DNA from: Rana temporaria
Lineage: Eukaryota > Chordata > Amphibia > Anura > Ranidae
Assembly (NCBI RefSeq): GCF_905171775.1
Contig: NC_053490.1
Location: 456,584,562-456,648,561, forward strand
Direction of reading: 5' to 3'
DNA length: 64,000 nucleotides
In this document: in pieces, positions 1-12,479 of the stretch
Position numbering within the stretch: position 1 is the stretch's first letter
Layout of the letters: every line of letters starts with the position of its first letter
Program-made: the position numbers and the translations under genes
Notes under the pieces: model-generated
The model's database searches: none
Told to the model about the DNA's origin: nothing
What the model saw: only the letters and a program-made list of their open reading frames with translations

Positions 1-762
1 ACAGTCACCGTGGTGTTCATTTTAGAGATCGGATTTAAATCCGTTTAAAATTCGCAATTTTCTCAGAACTCATATGAAAAAGAAATAAATATGTAAAATT
101 TCACATTCTCCTAAATAAAAAGTGCAATCCTGTTACATGGTCAAAGTACCATGTGGTGAGCAGTTAATACTATGATAATGTAATTTGCAGTGACACATTT
201 TGTGAATTTAGCATACAGCTGTATACAATATCACTGACTATACTTGCATACAAAAATGTGACTTCTGCTGTGAAATGCATACTTCAATGCAGTCTTCTCA
301 AAAACTAATTTTTTGTTCTCTATGCTGCTGGGTATATCTGTCTTCATTTGTAATTTTACTATTGTTCACAAATTCTCTGCTAGATAGTTATCACTCTTAA
401 GGAATATTTAAAAAATATAGCTACCTCTATTCACCTACTGTGGAGATTGCTTGCTCAATTTGTCTAGCATTTCAAGGAGTTGATGGAATAATTCCCCACT
501 GACCTCAGTAGGGAAAGTCTGCTTATTCCCTTGTTACAGATACACCTTGATGTTTTTTTAAAAGTGCTTATCCAGGGATCTTGTACATGCCCTAAGCCGA
601 TACGAAACCTGCTTTATGTGCAGTGAATCATTTGACATTTATCTGTGCTGCCTCCTGTAAGTTTATATGCAAGTATCCATATAGTCAAAGGGAAGCAGCA
701 ACATAGTTGGTAGGTTTCTTTGTACCGTGTACAGGAATCTGTCAGTGTGATTGACAATATCA

Positions 763-784
763 CCCCCCCCCCCCCCCCCCCCCC
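763..784. repeat. Poly-C homopolymer (22 bases)
   Basis: Uninterrupted run of C. Length is likely variable between alleles and uncertain in the assembly. Confidence 0.9.
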
Positions 785-1393
785 TGTCTAGTCTTGCTCT
801 CTGACCAGATCCACTTAGCTTACCTTATTCTAGCTCTCTAACCAGTACAGGCAGCTGCATACTGGTTCACTAATGGTGTAGACAAAACAAACATGGCAAC
901 CACCCCATGGTGCACATGGAAGAGCTTTTCGCAGAGTAAACAAAGCAGCATTTACTTCCCAGCATACTCGTCTTCTAGCAAAAAAAATTAAATTACACTG
1001 CCAAACCGTTTGCATGAATAAAAAAAATGCACATTTGCAAATGTATGTGGAAAGCTGTAATGCTTTGTCAAGGGCTGTCTGTCGTGTAGTCCTAACTTTG
1101 TTCTATGAGAACCTTCATGTTGAGCATACATAGCTATACTGAAGTTAAATTAAGTGCAGGTATGCTTAGAGGCAGCCCTTTCTTTCCGAAAGACGCATGC
1201 AAAGACCAGAAGCGCAGCAAAGCACAATGGCAACTGATCGTCCAGTGTGTCCCAGCACCAATTCCATTAGTACAAACAAAAAATGCCACCCCAACTTATA
1301 ACAAGCTTTTGGAGTAAGATACACATGGAATGTGTACTTCTGAAACATGCTGTAAAGTTTTCACCCTCATATTGCAGTAAGTTTAAATTTGAT

Positions 1394-1665
1394 GGGCAGC
1401 ACAATGGCTAAGTGGTTAGCCATCTAGCAGCACCGGGGCCATTGGTTTGCATTCCAACCATGGCACTACGTGCATGGAGTCTGCATGTTTTCCCTGTGTG
1501 GGTTACCTCGGGGTACTCCCAGTTTCCTTCCAAAGACATGCTGGTAGGCTATTTGGCACCTGTCTAAGTCGCCCCTAGTATATGTATGTATAAATGTGAG
1601 TCAGGGCCTTAGATTGTAAACTGCTTGAGGGCAGGGACTGATGTGAATGTACATATAATAAAATA
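1394..1665 (+). repeat. tRNA-type SINE-like repeat
   Basis: The sequence begins gggcagcacaatggctaagtgg, containing an A-box-like TGGCTAAGTGG, and a B-box-like ggtttgcattcc 40 bases later. It continues with the widely dispersed vertebrate core around GTCTGCATGTTTTCCCTGTG. It ends with the amphibian-type tail ttgagggcagggactgatgtg and an A-rich stretch. Both boxes have drifted from consensus, so this copy is probably inactive. Confidence 0.6.
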
Positions 1666-3225
1666 AAGACAATTCTTAGCTGCTTGCGTTTCTACATAAG
1701 ACTTTCTACTGTATATGAGAGACAACTTAAAGCCGTCTGTTGTATTTTTTTCCACATCACCAGTTAGAGTAGAGATAGCAGGGTGGACTAGTTTACCACA
1801 GCTGTGTGTGGATATAGGGCTGAAAAGCCTGAACCCTGTAAGCTGTTCTCTGTGTGCATCTAAATGATTCATCCTTGAATGATTAAACTTTTTATCTGCT
1901 GCAAGTTTGAGAATAGTATGCAAATTAGAATCAACCCTTACCATAATATGTTACTTACTATCTCCTAAGATTTTGGCAATTTCTTTTAACCTTTGGTTTG
2001 TTTGAGTCTTGGCGTAATGTGCCATAAATTTAAACCACTGTATAATTTTACAGCCAAGTTGTGTGTTTTAAAATTTGAACAAAATGATTTCTCTTGCACC
2101 CAGCTTTGCTATTTTTCAAAAGAGAATGAATTAATATAAGATTCATTTAAATGATTTATGCTTTATAGTTTTAAAGTTCTCCATATCTGAAAGATGAACG
2201 AACGCTGTACACCCTCCACACTCCCCCTTGTTCCCGCTGTACTTGCCTCCATGGGTGATTAGCTATTACTGCCCACGCAGCTGGTGCATGGGTCCAAGGA
2301 TTTGAAAGCGGTCTGCTTCCCCTTTCCTTTTGGACACTGGAATGGATAAGAGCAATTCTAATTGGTGAAAGCAGTCATGTGCCACCATATGACTATTCAG
2401 AATGGCTTTGATCCATCGTGGAAGAACACTGAGGCTATCAAAATGCCAGACCTTTGATTCTTACTGCCCATGCAGCCAGTGCAATCATATATCGGGGTAT
2501 GTACTGGGGGTGGGGAGGGTGTATGTTTGGTTAAAGTGGATTTAAACCCTCACATTTACCCAGTGAAGTGAACAGCCTCTGATGCACAGGGATGAAACAA
2601 ATCTCCATACATCAGTTTTACATATCTGCTGTCTTCCGCTTTATATATTCTTTAGAAAGTTCAGATCATGCTAGATTTTCTCTTCCTGGTTAGCACTGCA
2701 GTAAAGTCTGGGCATACAGCCAAGACAGCTGATTGGAGGAAAGGCACACACCCTCTTTCCTCATAGGTAGAGATTTTCAGAGCAGTTTGTTAACCACTTC
2801 CTTACTGGGCACTTAAACCCCTTCCTGACCAGAGGACTTTTTGCGATTCGGCACTGCGTCGCTTTAACTGACAATTGCGCGGTCGTGCGACGTGGCTCCC
2901 AAACAAAATTAACGTCCTTTTTTCCCCACAAATAGAGCTTTCTTTTGGTGGTATTTGATCACCTCTGCGGTTTTTATTTTTTGCGCTATAAACAAAAATA
3001 GAGCGACAATTTTGAAAAAAAATAAAATATTTTTACTTTGTTGCTATAATAAATGGCTCAATTTTTTTTTTTACGTTTTTTTTTAATCCTCAGTCTAGGC
3101 CGATACGTATTCTACATATTTTTAGTAAAAAAAAAAAAAATCGCAATAAGCGACTGGTTTGCGCAAAAGTTATAGCGCCTACAAAATAAGGGACAGAATT
3201 ATTATTATTATTTTTTTTTTTTTTT

Positions 3226-3674
3226 ACTAGAAATGGCGGCGATCTGCGATTTTTATTGGGACTGCGACGTTATGGCGGACACGTCGGACACTTTTGACAC
3301 ATTTTTGGCGCCATTCACATTTATACTGCAATCAGTGCTATAAATATGCACTAATTACTGTATAATTTTTTTTTTTACTCGAAATGGCGGCGATCTGCGA
3401 TTTTTATTGGGACTGCAACGTTATGGCGGACACATCGGACACTTTTGACACATTTTTGGCGCCATTCACATTTATACTGCAATCAGTGCTATAAATATGC
3501 ACTAATTACTGTATAAATGCTTTTTTTTTACTAGAAATGGCGGCGATCTGCGATTTTTTATTGGGACTGCGACGTTATGGCGGACACATCGGACACTTTT
3601 GACACATTTTTGGCGCCATTCACATTTATACTGCAATCAGTGCTATAAATATGCACTAATTACTGTATAAATGT
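3226..3674. repeat. Three tandem ~152-bp units inside the TTAA element
   Basis: Units start at 3226, 3377 and 3530 with actagaaatggcggcgatc (or actcg in unit 2) and end actaattactgtataa plus a T run. They are nearly identical, differing mainly in T-run length and single bases, so the expansion is younger than the element. Confidence 0.9.
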
Positions 3675-3858
3675 GACGGGCAGGGAAGGGGTTAACACTA
3701 GGGGGTGAGGAAGGGGTTAAATGTGTACCCTAATTAGTGTTCTAACTGTGGGGGAGGGGGGGTGACTGGGGGGGGTGACCGATCTATGTCTCTATGTACA
3801 AGAGACACAGATCCGTCTCCTCTCTCCCCTGACAGCACCGCTGTCTGCGAGAGCCGGG

Positions 3859-3904
3859 AATGAGAGATGATCTCATATGTAAACATATGAGATCATCTCT
3901 CATT
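3859..3904. repeat. Perfect hairpin, 22-bp arms and 2-base loop
   Basis: Arm 3859-3880 (aatgagagatgatctcatatgt) is the exact reverse complement of 3883-3904, with only aa between. It lies in the right half of the TTAA element. Confidence 0.95.
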
Positions 3905-4389
3905 GGCCGCACAGATCGCCTAGGAAACGGCCGCTCCGATTGGCCGTTCACGGCGATCTGTGACTGGCTGTGTCCAAGGGACACGGCCAGTACAGAAGTT
4001 CCCCGCCGCGCGCTCGGGAGCGTGCGCGGGGAACGTGTAAAGGAGAGGCCGTAAAAACACGGCCTGTTAGAGATTGGGAGCCGCGCTGAGGCCGTACAAA
4101 GTCGTACGGCCGTCAGCAAGTGGTTAAATCAGTCAACTCTGTGCTAATCTATTTATAGCATCCTCCCCAACACCAAACTGGGCTGCTTTTATCATATTTG
4201 ATGGAGAGCTTGTCAGGAGGGAGCAGGAGACAACTACGACCGGGACATGGTGTTTTGAAGATGGATAACCAAACATTGCAGATATGTGCCCAGCTCAAAT
4301 TTCATAAATCGGGTTTACATCCACTTTAAAAAAAAATCCTTTATTTTTGTGAAAAGGTAAACTTGCACTTTTACTCCAGGCAAACCACT

Positions 4390-4728
4390 AATGCCTTGTT
4401 TCCACTGCACGGATCGGTTCGGGTCAGAAAGAATGGAGCGGTTAGAATGGGACCGGTCTATTCTGTAGAGCATTTCCACTGCAAATCGGACCATCCGGGA
4501 CCATGCAAGGTTTAGAAAAAAAGACTAGCACATCCACCAATCAGTGAGATGTATTTGTAGGTTCGCCCTAATGGAACCGTTCCATTCTCTATGGCCCCAC
4601 ATCTGAAGCAGGACCCAGAATGGTCCGGTACGGTTCGCTTTTATGGCACGCTTTCATAATGGAAACACCCAAAAAAGCGAACCGAACCGTACCGAACCGA
4701 ACCGATCCGCTCAGTGGAAACGAGGCAT
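4390..4728. mobile_element. MITE with AATGCCTTGTTTCCACTG ends
   Basis: Left end aatgccttgtttccactg and right end cagtggaaacgaggcat are inverted repeats with one mismatch. The GGTTCGG/CCGAACC motifs are repeated next to each end. No coding capacity. Confidence 0.7.
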
Positions 4729-5157
4729 AATACACCCTTTGAAATGCATATATATGAGCCGTTTTAGCTGCCAGAGGATTTGCGCTTCTCTCAATCTAGT
4801 ACTGAGATTGAAACAACCCAGTCAGACAGCATATCCAAGTTGGTGACCTAACTTTGCTCCATAAAATAAGGTTTACCTGTAGGTATAGTCAATATTTCCT
4901 AAACTTGCAGTGTTTAGGAGATGTCACCAGCTGCATGCTGTGTGAATATCACTGGTGCATATGCTCTGAAGGAATGACATATTCATGTCGTTCCCTCAGA
5001 GCTGTGTGTCGTGCCCATGACTCCTCTGTGTGTGCATGAGGGTGACATTATCACCCGCTCGGCCAGGCAGATGGCATGTGCATGCAAACCCGGAAAGGAA
5101 GATCTGGTGCAGATGGAAGCCCTGTCAGCGGTGACATAGTGCTAGTCTACACACTCC

Positions 5158-6369
5158 TGTTAAAATGTCAGGTTTATGTGATGTAAAAAGATGAGACAAA
5201 GATAAATTAATTTCAGAACTTTTTCCACATTTGTGATGTGACCTATAAAACTGTACAATTCAGTTGACCAACAAACTGAAATCGTTTGGGTGGAGGGAAG
5301 TAAAAAAAAATTAAATTAAATATTTTGGTGTGCAACCAATACTTTAAGCACCTTTTTGATTCTATTACAGCACTCCTGTCTTTTTGGGTATGAGTATCGG
5401 CATGGCACATCTGACTTGGCACTGTTTGCCCTCTCCTTTTCAAAAACAAAAGCCTAAAGATTTTGTGCCAATATTGACTGGTATTTGGAACTGTTCATAA
5501 TTCCCTCTACCTTGAATAAAGCCCCTGTTCCAGCTGAAGAAAAATTACCCTAAAGCATGATGCTGCCACCATCGTGCTTCTTCACTGTGGGCATGGTGTT
5601 CTTTTAGTAATGTGCAGTGTTGTTTTTTGCACCAAACATATCTTTTGGAATTATGGCCAAAATGTTCAACCTTGGTTTCATCAGATCATAACCCATTTTC
5701 CCACAGGCTTTTGGAAGCCTTCAGATGTGTTTTTTTTTTTTTTTTTTTTTTAGCCAGGCTTGGATATTTTTCTTTGTAACAAAGGGCTTCCATCTTGCTA
5801 CTTTATCCCATAGCCCAGACATATAAAGAAAAAGGGGAGATTGTTGTCACATGTCACATGTACCACAAAAGCCAATACTTTCCAGATAATTCTGCAGCTT
5901 TAATGTTTTTGTAGGCCTCTTGGCAGCCTCCCTGACCAGTTTTTTTTTCTCGTTGTTTTTTTTTTTTTTTTTATCAATTTTTGAAAGACGTCCAGTTCTT
6001 GGTAATGTCACTGTTGTGCCATTATTTTCTCCACTTAATGATTACTGTCTTCACTGTGTTCCATGGTATATTCAATGCCTTGGAAATTCTTTTGTACCGT
6101 TCTGACGAATACCTTTTAACAATGAGATCCCTCATGCTTTGGAAGCTCTCTGCGAACCATGGCTTTTGCTGTAGGATGTGACTAAGAAAATGTCCCTACT
6201 TGAACAGCTGAACTTTATTTGTGGTTAATCGGAGGCACTTTAAATGATGGCAGGTGTGTACTGACGCCTATTTAACATGAGTTTGAATGTGATTGCTTCA
6301 TTTTAAACACGGCTAAATCCCCAGTTATAAGAGGGTGTGCACACTTATGCAACCACACTATTATTTTTT
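5158..6369. repeat. Degraded transposon-derived repeat
   Basis: This ~1.2 kb stretch matches a dispersed vertebrate repeat pattern that I recognise by its conserved phrases (gcatgatgctgccacc, ttataagagggtgtgcacac). Short minus-strand frames with many stops suggest a dead transposase. I cannot name the superfamily with confidence. Confidence 0.45.
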
Positions 6370-6824
6370 TACTCCTTTCACACGAGCAGTCCAATCGGGT
6401 CTGCCTGTCAGTTTATCGGGAAGGCCCTTCATTCTCCTTGGGTTTAAATGGACAAGTGTTCATTTACACCCGCCTATATCCAATCTGATCCAATCCTCTA
6501 AAAACAGATGTTACAAATGGCAGTCGAGTGTAAATGGACAGGTGGTCGGCTTATATCCAGCAAAGATCCATGGACAGATGAGCAAAGTGGATTCCTGGTG
6601 TATTCGGCCCTGTAAGAAAGGGGCCGAACACATAATGTAAAGCTGTTCTCCAGAATACCAGAGCTTTTCCAAATGTAGTAAGTACTCCGTATGTGTGCAG
6701 ACATAAAATCATTTATTTTATAGGTGGCTCAGAGCATGTTGTTAGCTAGGTCACTGTAAAATCTAGCTGTGTGAACAAATATAACAGAACTTTTTCCTTC
6801 CTGTCACGTTTTGAATCATGAAAA

Positions 6825-7993
6825 TTTTTATTGAAACAAAAAGAAAAGGCGCATACAAGAGCAATCTGTTACAAAATAGTTATCTTTTCACTTCCAGGCT
6901 AAAAAAAAAAAACTAATTGGCACCAAGACCTCTTTTGGCAAGAGAAATTGGTAAATGTTAAACCAGAACAAACAATACAACCATAACAAGGATCAGATAA
7001 AATATAAATATATCATATCAATATGTAATTGCATAGGAACCAATCTTCTACAGCCACTAATTTCTTTATGCCACTAACATTAATCTCTGCACCAAACTAA
7101 AAGACATCACACCTGCAGATGTCAATGGAAGATTAACCGAGGTGAGGCCAATTTTCCCACATAGAATAGAATTTCCACGAAATTTGCTGAAAAGTAAAAA
7201 AAAATTCCCCATATAAGAATAGTTTACTTGTTCAACCCAATGTTTTTTTGTGGCGATAAGAATTGACATTCCAAAGCAGGCAATTTGTTTACGGGCGACG
7301 TAAAGCGGTATAAGCTTTGCAGCGTGAGTCCGAGAGGTAAGCAGTTTCTCATTCAGTGCTCTCGGTAAGCAAAATATAGGGTCTTGAGGATATATTTTCT
7401 TTGACATCTGTCCCTTACCCCAATAGTTTCGGACAATGTCAGAACAAATGAAGTCCTCCGTATATCGTTCATATTTAGGGCATAGAAGGGAACTCCTCCT
7501 TCTCCCCCATTGATATTATTGACCAGGGTTTGTGTAAGCTCTGTGCAATAAGAATAGATGGGAGAGTTTTTGAGTGGGTGAAACCGACACAAGTGGGGTA
7601 GATGTTAATTACATTTCCCAGATTTCTCCCCCGACTGCTCCCAGGTCCTACAAGGCAATTTGGATGTGTTGTTGGAAGCATTAAACAAAAAAAACAGAAT
7701 ATATACAGGAGATCCTACCCTTTTTGTCTTATTCTAACAGAACATCCTATACTTATCTGGTGATCTGCCAAAGTTAGATTAGACTAACGGGTCTGAGGCT
7801 GTAACACATGTCTTAGCTGGAGATGTCGGAAAAACTGTCGTCTGGGAGAGCAAATTCTTCTTAAAACTCCAAAAATTATTTAATCACAGTGCCAGAATAT
7901 AGCTGGACCAGATATCTAAAAGCCTGGCTAATTCCACATAGGTGGTATTTTGTCAAATTGGGGTCAATTTCAGAAAGCCCCCTATGCTCAGGT
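6825..7993 (-). pseudogene. Degraded retroelement-like sequence, 3' part
   Basis: Read on the minus strand, this ends in tttcaataaaaattttcat near 6825, like a polyadenylated 3' end. Several short frames of plausible protein-like composition continue through frameshifts. The sequence resumes at 9857-10100 on the far side of a PLE insertion. An env-like origin is possible but I cannot show it; no catalytic motif is seen. Confidence 0.3.
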
Positions 7994-8008
7994 TGGCCTT
8001 GGTATATG
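7994..8008. repeat. Target-site duplication, left copy
   Basis: tggccttggtatatg, repeated exactly at 9842-9856 on the other side of the PLE fold-back insertion. Confidence 0.85.
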
Positions 8009-8140
8009 ATACAAGAAAAAATTCCCACTACTAGCGCTACACCATAAGGACAATAAAACACAGTGTTTTGTGTAGTAAAAAAAGATGAAAAAACCTTTCC
8101 GTGCAGCTGTCAATCACCTGAGAACATGGGCAAAGAACTG

Positions 8141-8345
8141 AAACAAAAAATACAGCGCTCGAGGATGGAGTACGAATCACTTTATAGTCTTAAAGTAGTG
8201 CAAAAATATACACATGAACTGAAAAATTAAAAACTGCACACTAGGCAGAAAGTTTAAACAAGCGAATCTATTGCAAAGTCCCCAAACACTTGAACAGTAA
8301 CCATATGGTGATAGTGGGATAGCAACCTGAAATCACTGCTGGGAG
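8141..8345. repeat. Inverted repeat arm (left) of PLE fold-back
   Basis: Pairs with 9636-9840; begins aaacaaaaaatacagcgctc and ends aatcactgctgggag. No difference was seen over the parts I compared base by base. Confidence 0.9.
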
Positions 8346-8857
8346 AAAGCTTCCAACCAAAGTACACTTCTGTAGTATATGAAGGTGGTACAGCCGTTAG
8401 TATGCCTCTAAGCAGGGAGATGAAAAACACACAGCGGGGAGACAGCATCCACGCTGGGAGTGAACATAGATGTTATTCACCTGCCGAGGGAGAAATGGCT
8501 GTAGTTCTAATCCAACAGGGAGGCCGATGGGGGCGGGATCACTCCTCGCAACGAAGGATGTAGGGCAGTGAGGGAGATCCTGGATGGGAACCACCGTGCC
8601 AATACGAGGACGCCGCCGCGTCAATCAGAAGCGAGGAGGGAGGGGTGGAATCACCGCTGCGTCACATGAAGGGGAAGGGAATGAAGTCCGGACTCTATCC
8701 CTCGAGGGTCATGTGACTCCAGGGGCCAATCAGTGGAAGAGATAGACGAGCAGTAAAATCAACATGCTGAACGTCACTGAAGGAATTCCCAGACTGTCAG
8801 TATCTCAGCATTGGCTTCTTGTAAACAAGTGGGGGCATAAAACGAGATGGGGGTGAG

Positions 8858-8904
8858 CCGTGACTGACATGTTTCGCGTGCCAGACGCTTTGTCAAAGTC
8901 ACGG
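8858..8904 (-). ncRNA. Hammerhead ribozyme motif, PLE copy 1
   Basis: On the minus strand: stem I CCGTGACT / AGTCACGG (8 perfect pairs). Box I is TTGACAA against consensus CUGANGA, two changes. One spacer A follows, then stem II GCGT/ACGC with a 5-base loop, GAA, stem III ACATGT (self-complementary) and the C at the cleavage site. Box I changes, including the G8 position, probably make it inactive. Confidence 0.65.
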
Positions 8905-9008
8905 ACAGGCAACACCACCAGATTAAAATAGGAACATGTAACAATCCCATTGGATAATGGCGGGCGGGGGGACGGATTTAAAGTATTAACCCCACCATCA
9001 CCATTCGG

Positions 9009-9260
9009 TTCTTTATTTAAAAAAGCAACATATTGAGTTTGCAATTATTATGTTTGTTGATATTAAACTAGAAACACCCAATAGTGACACATATACAAAA
9101 AATAATAGCACATATACAAAAATACATAATACATACATTGAAAATGAATGAAAATAAAATAAAAAATAATAAAAAATACAATATAAAAATAAAAAATATA
9201 TAAAAAATAAAGAATAAAAAATATAATACAAAACACAATGTACTCAACTCATAACATAAA
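9009..9260. repeat. A-rich low-complexity tract
   Basis: AT-only stretches of aaaaataaaaaataata type inside the 3' region of the truncated PLE. Minus-strand frames through it are Phe/Tyr-rich artefacts. Confidence 0.8.
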
Positions 9261-9359
9261 TATTAGTGACATGAACACATTTATCTATAAAAACTATCAT
9301 TTTTTAAAAACATGACGTTGAATAAAAAGAGCCATAAGCTCTGTATACTAAAATTTAAT

Positions 9360-9635
9360 TCAAGTTTCGTTCGTAATGCTGAGGATATCTAGCTCCTCGT
9401 TAAGGCCACCTGGTGACAAAGAACCCATCCGAAAGATCCAATAAGTTTCCCTCTTGCAGAGGAGGGAAAATCTTTCATTAGCCGTAAGTGACCCTATTGG
9501 AATGGACTCAATCGCCATGACCTCCAGGCACTTAAAATCTTTATTATGGGCCTGCAGGAAGTGTCTAGGTACACTGTGTTTGTCACAGCCCTTTTTGATA
9601 AGGCGTCTATGCTCGCCTATTCGTATCCGTATATA
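9360..9635 (-). pseudogene. PLE ORF C-terminus (about 90 codons, 5'-truncated)
   Basis: An open frame without a start codon ends in TGA at 9360-9362. It reads IGEHRR...SVPRHFLQAHNKDFK...ESIPIGS...RETYWIFRMGSLSPGGLNEEL, the part that follows the GIY-YIG core in PLE proteins. It aligns with the C-terminus of the ORF at 60471-62681 (VRVAEH...TVPRHYKKHHA...LETFWIYELGTHTPLGLN). The catalytic half is missing through truncation at 9635. Confidence 0.75.
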
Positions 9636-9840
9636 CTCCCAGCAGTGATTTCAGGTTGCTATCCCACTATCACCATATGGTTACTGTTCAAGTGTTTGGG
9701 GACTTTGCAATAGATTCGCTTGTTTAAACTTTCTGCCTAGTGTGCAGTTTTTAATTTTTCAGTTCATGTGTATATTTTTGCACTACTTTAAGACTATAAA
9801 GTGATTCGTACTCCATCCTCGAGCGCTGTATTTTTTGTTT
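9636..9840. repeat. Inverted repeat arm (right) of PLE fold-back
   Basis: Reverse complement of 8141-8345; joined directly to the truncated PLE coding frame at 9635. Confidence 0.9.
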
Positions 9841-12285
9841 CTGGCCTTGGTATATGCCCATAAGGTTTTCATTAGGACAATTGTGGGTGCAGTAGCGGGT
9901 AAGTGTAAGAATTCCGCCTCGGTGTATGCCATCTCTGATGGCACTAGAAGACTACAAATGGGGTCTCGCTGATCTAGATGACCCCCACCCCACCCATATG
10001 TTGTAACTGGGAAGCAATATAGGATGTTCTAGATTGGGGTACTGCTAGTCCTTCTTTTCCAGTCACTTTTAATGAGACATCTTCCTGTATGTGGCTTTCA
10101 TTTACGAAAACAGAAGTGGCTGTGCAGAATGGTTCCTATGGGTTGATGTAACTTCTACCTCGCACTGTTTTACTAAATGAGTCCACCAGAATTTCATATT
10201 CCCAACGAACCCACCTTCTTTCTGATAAATTTTCCATGTGTTGGCAGTAGCATGGTCTTTTACTTGGTAAGAATATTAAGTTGCATCTTGAGAATGATTA
10301 GGATGAGCAGTGATCATGGCCTAAGTAGTGCATTTGTTTCACGTTTGGGGTCTCTTCTATGTGAACACCCAGTTCCCAGTGTGGAATTACATTGTCCATT
10401 TCTGGAAGCTTGCAGGATCCTAAATTGGTGTGAACATGTGATACCTTCCCTACAACCTCAATCGGTGTACATGTATGGCATTTTTATTTTCTTTGGTTCT
10501 CATTCTGGTCACCACCCAGTAACTGAGCGGTCTCCATTGAACTGTGGTTGGTATGCTGGCAGCTAGCCCAGCCTGTTCCTGGAAGTGTGATAAAGTTTAC
10601 CTTGGCTTATGTCAGGACAATATCCCAGAGCTGTGCCTTAAAGTGGTAACCCTTACAGAGCTGTAATGTATAGAGAAGACTTTTGTTACTGCTTAAAAAA
10701 AAAAAAAAAAAATAATAGCTCTCTCCCAACAATCACATTTTCCTTCCGATTAGAATGTGGGTTTAAAGTGCAATTCCATCGAATGGTTTGATTTTACCAT
10801 GGGGTCTTTGCTGCACTTTGTGAGTTTTGTATAGACATCTCCTCTCTGCCCTGCCATGGCTACGACATAAAAATCTCACCTTAAGCCAAACCAGTTCTCA
10901 TGCACTTCAATGAGCTCTCTGTATTTTGCTATTTAAAGTTCATTAGCAGAGGAAGGGCACAGAAATGAGGCATCACTCTCTAAATTGGCTTAAAGCAGAA
11001 CTACACTGCATCTGAGCACCACAAGCCAAAACTTCAATTCAATTCATTTTTAATATTTAAAGAATCTGCCCATCCAACCAAGGCTTTATCTTGCTGAGAA
11101 TCTGCTTTGAAAAACACCCCAAGCATTTCTGTCCGTGGCCATCTTGAGTAAAGGCAGATAATTCATGTAGCATTATCCTCCTGCAATCCATCTGCCCTTA
11201 GCTCAGGTATGCAGGCATGAGTGTGCGCTTAGCTGAGAAAATCCCTCCTCATCCCCTGAAGACTCCTGGGATGTATGTTATCATTTGCTTAGGCCTGGAA
11301 ACCAGGAAGTAACTGAAGAAATAAACATTTTTTTTTTTTTTTTTTTAAGTTTAAAATGGGAAAGTATACCATATTTACTTGTCTATTTGCTAATGCTAGC
11401 GACTGTCAGCGAAATCAGGCTGTACGCAGAGCACACAGCCAGATATCGTGTCTCTAATAACACATTTTGTCTCAATGATATGCAGCTTAGTTAAAATTCA
11501 CTCACCATTCATTCGATTTCACATTAATTCAAGTCAAGAGACATCATCGCCAGACTGTTATGTTCTCATCTCGGCATCCCAGCATCACCGGTCCCCGATG
11601 CTCTCACAGGCTCCTTTTTATTATCACAAGATCTCACAAACAGGAAGTGATGGCTGCAGCAGCCTATCGCCTCCTCCGTGGGAGGGAACATCACAGGATG
11701 TCCCCTTTACACAGGAAATGTCCATATAAGGAGTTGACAACACAAGAAATATAGCTAAAGAATACAATACAACAGCAACAATAATACGATACAATAATAA
11801 TACAATAACCAATGAATACAGTTCCTGATAAGGGGAGCTTATCTGCAAGTGTATGTTCACGTCACCACCTCCATGTTGATCAGGCATACAGAGATGACAA
11901 GAGCATATATCCGCTAAACCGATAATGCGTTTGCAGAGAGGAAACATCCCCACCAGGCAAACGTCTGTGCTTCACACAGGGGCCCTTTTGCCGGGAGACA
12001 TCCCCACTCCGCAAACGCCCCTCTCTAAATCAGGAAGTTTATCTCAACCAGCGTCGGTCCGCTCCAGTCGGCTCTTTAGATCGGGTTGCGGGAGAAGTAA
12101 CACTGGGTGACACTATGACAATACATATTAAATACATCTTCATAAAATTTCCATGACACAACATAAGGATTACAAGTAGCTAATGTTGCTCAAGCGTGAA
12201 GTTCCACTTTAAGAGCTCCTTAAAGTGTTACTAAACCCAAGACCCTGCATTCACTATATCTGGTTTCCCACAGTACATAGAATTT

Positions 12286-12319
<34 letters not shown>

Positions 12320-12479
12320 TAAATATAAACCGCTAAATACCCTTTTCTCATCAGCAGTTAGAGCAGTCTTGTGACTTCTATCAGTGTTTGGTTAAAACTT
12401 GTAGGAGGAGTTTTCATCCTTCCCTGCTTGTACTATGAGGCTGCAGGACACCTGGGCAGTGCTGATTGGACCTGTGCTG

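Larger units (their letters stand above)
2790..4127. mobile_element. TTAA-flanked non-autonomous DNA element, copy 1
   Basis: It starts TTAACCACTT and ends AAGTGGTTAA, so the tetranucleotide TTAA bounds an inverted repeat, as in piggyBac or Kolobok elements. No transposase frame is visible. It contains the family's signature stretches (ttgcgattcggcactgcgtcgc, ttgcgcaaaagttatagcg), three tandem 151-153 bp units and a perfect hairpin. Other copies are at 30130-37705, 39287-40418 and 57162-57611. Confidence 0.75.
2531..4329. mobile_element. MITE with TTAAAGTGGAT...ATCCACTTTAA ends, split by a TTAA element
   Basis: Left end ttaaagtggatttaaaccc and right end gggtttacatccactttaa form terminal inverted repeats. 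The middle is interrupted by the element at 2790-4127. Related copies are at 28619-29087 (both ends) and about 16190-16452 (right half only). Family unnamed here. Confidence 0.7.
8009..9841 (-). mobile_element. Truncated Penelope-like element with inverted 5' copy
   Basis: This 1833-bp insertion is bounded by a perfect 15-bp duplication. Reading on the minus strand it has four parts: an inverted copy (9636-9840) of its own 3' region (8141-8345); the last ~90 codons of a PLE ORF (9635-9360); a 3' region with a hammerhead motif (8904-8858); and a 130-base tail. Arms are 205 bp and pair at a constant coordinate sum of 17981. PLEs are known for terminal repeats in direct or inverted orientation. 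Confidence 0.75.

Noticed and set aside
3784..4119. 111-codon minus-strand frame in the first TTAA element
   Set aside because: Shadow of GC-rich transposon sequence including the hairpin; no transposase motif.
10177..10566. 129-codon plus-strand frame
   Set aside because: No recognisable domain, no exon-like boundaries; lies in degraded repeat DNA.
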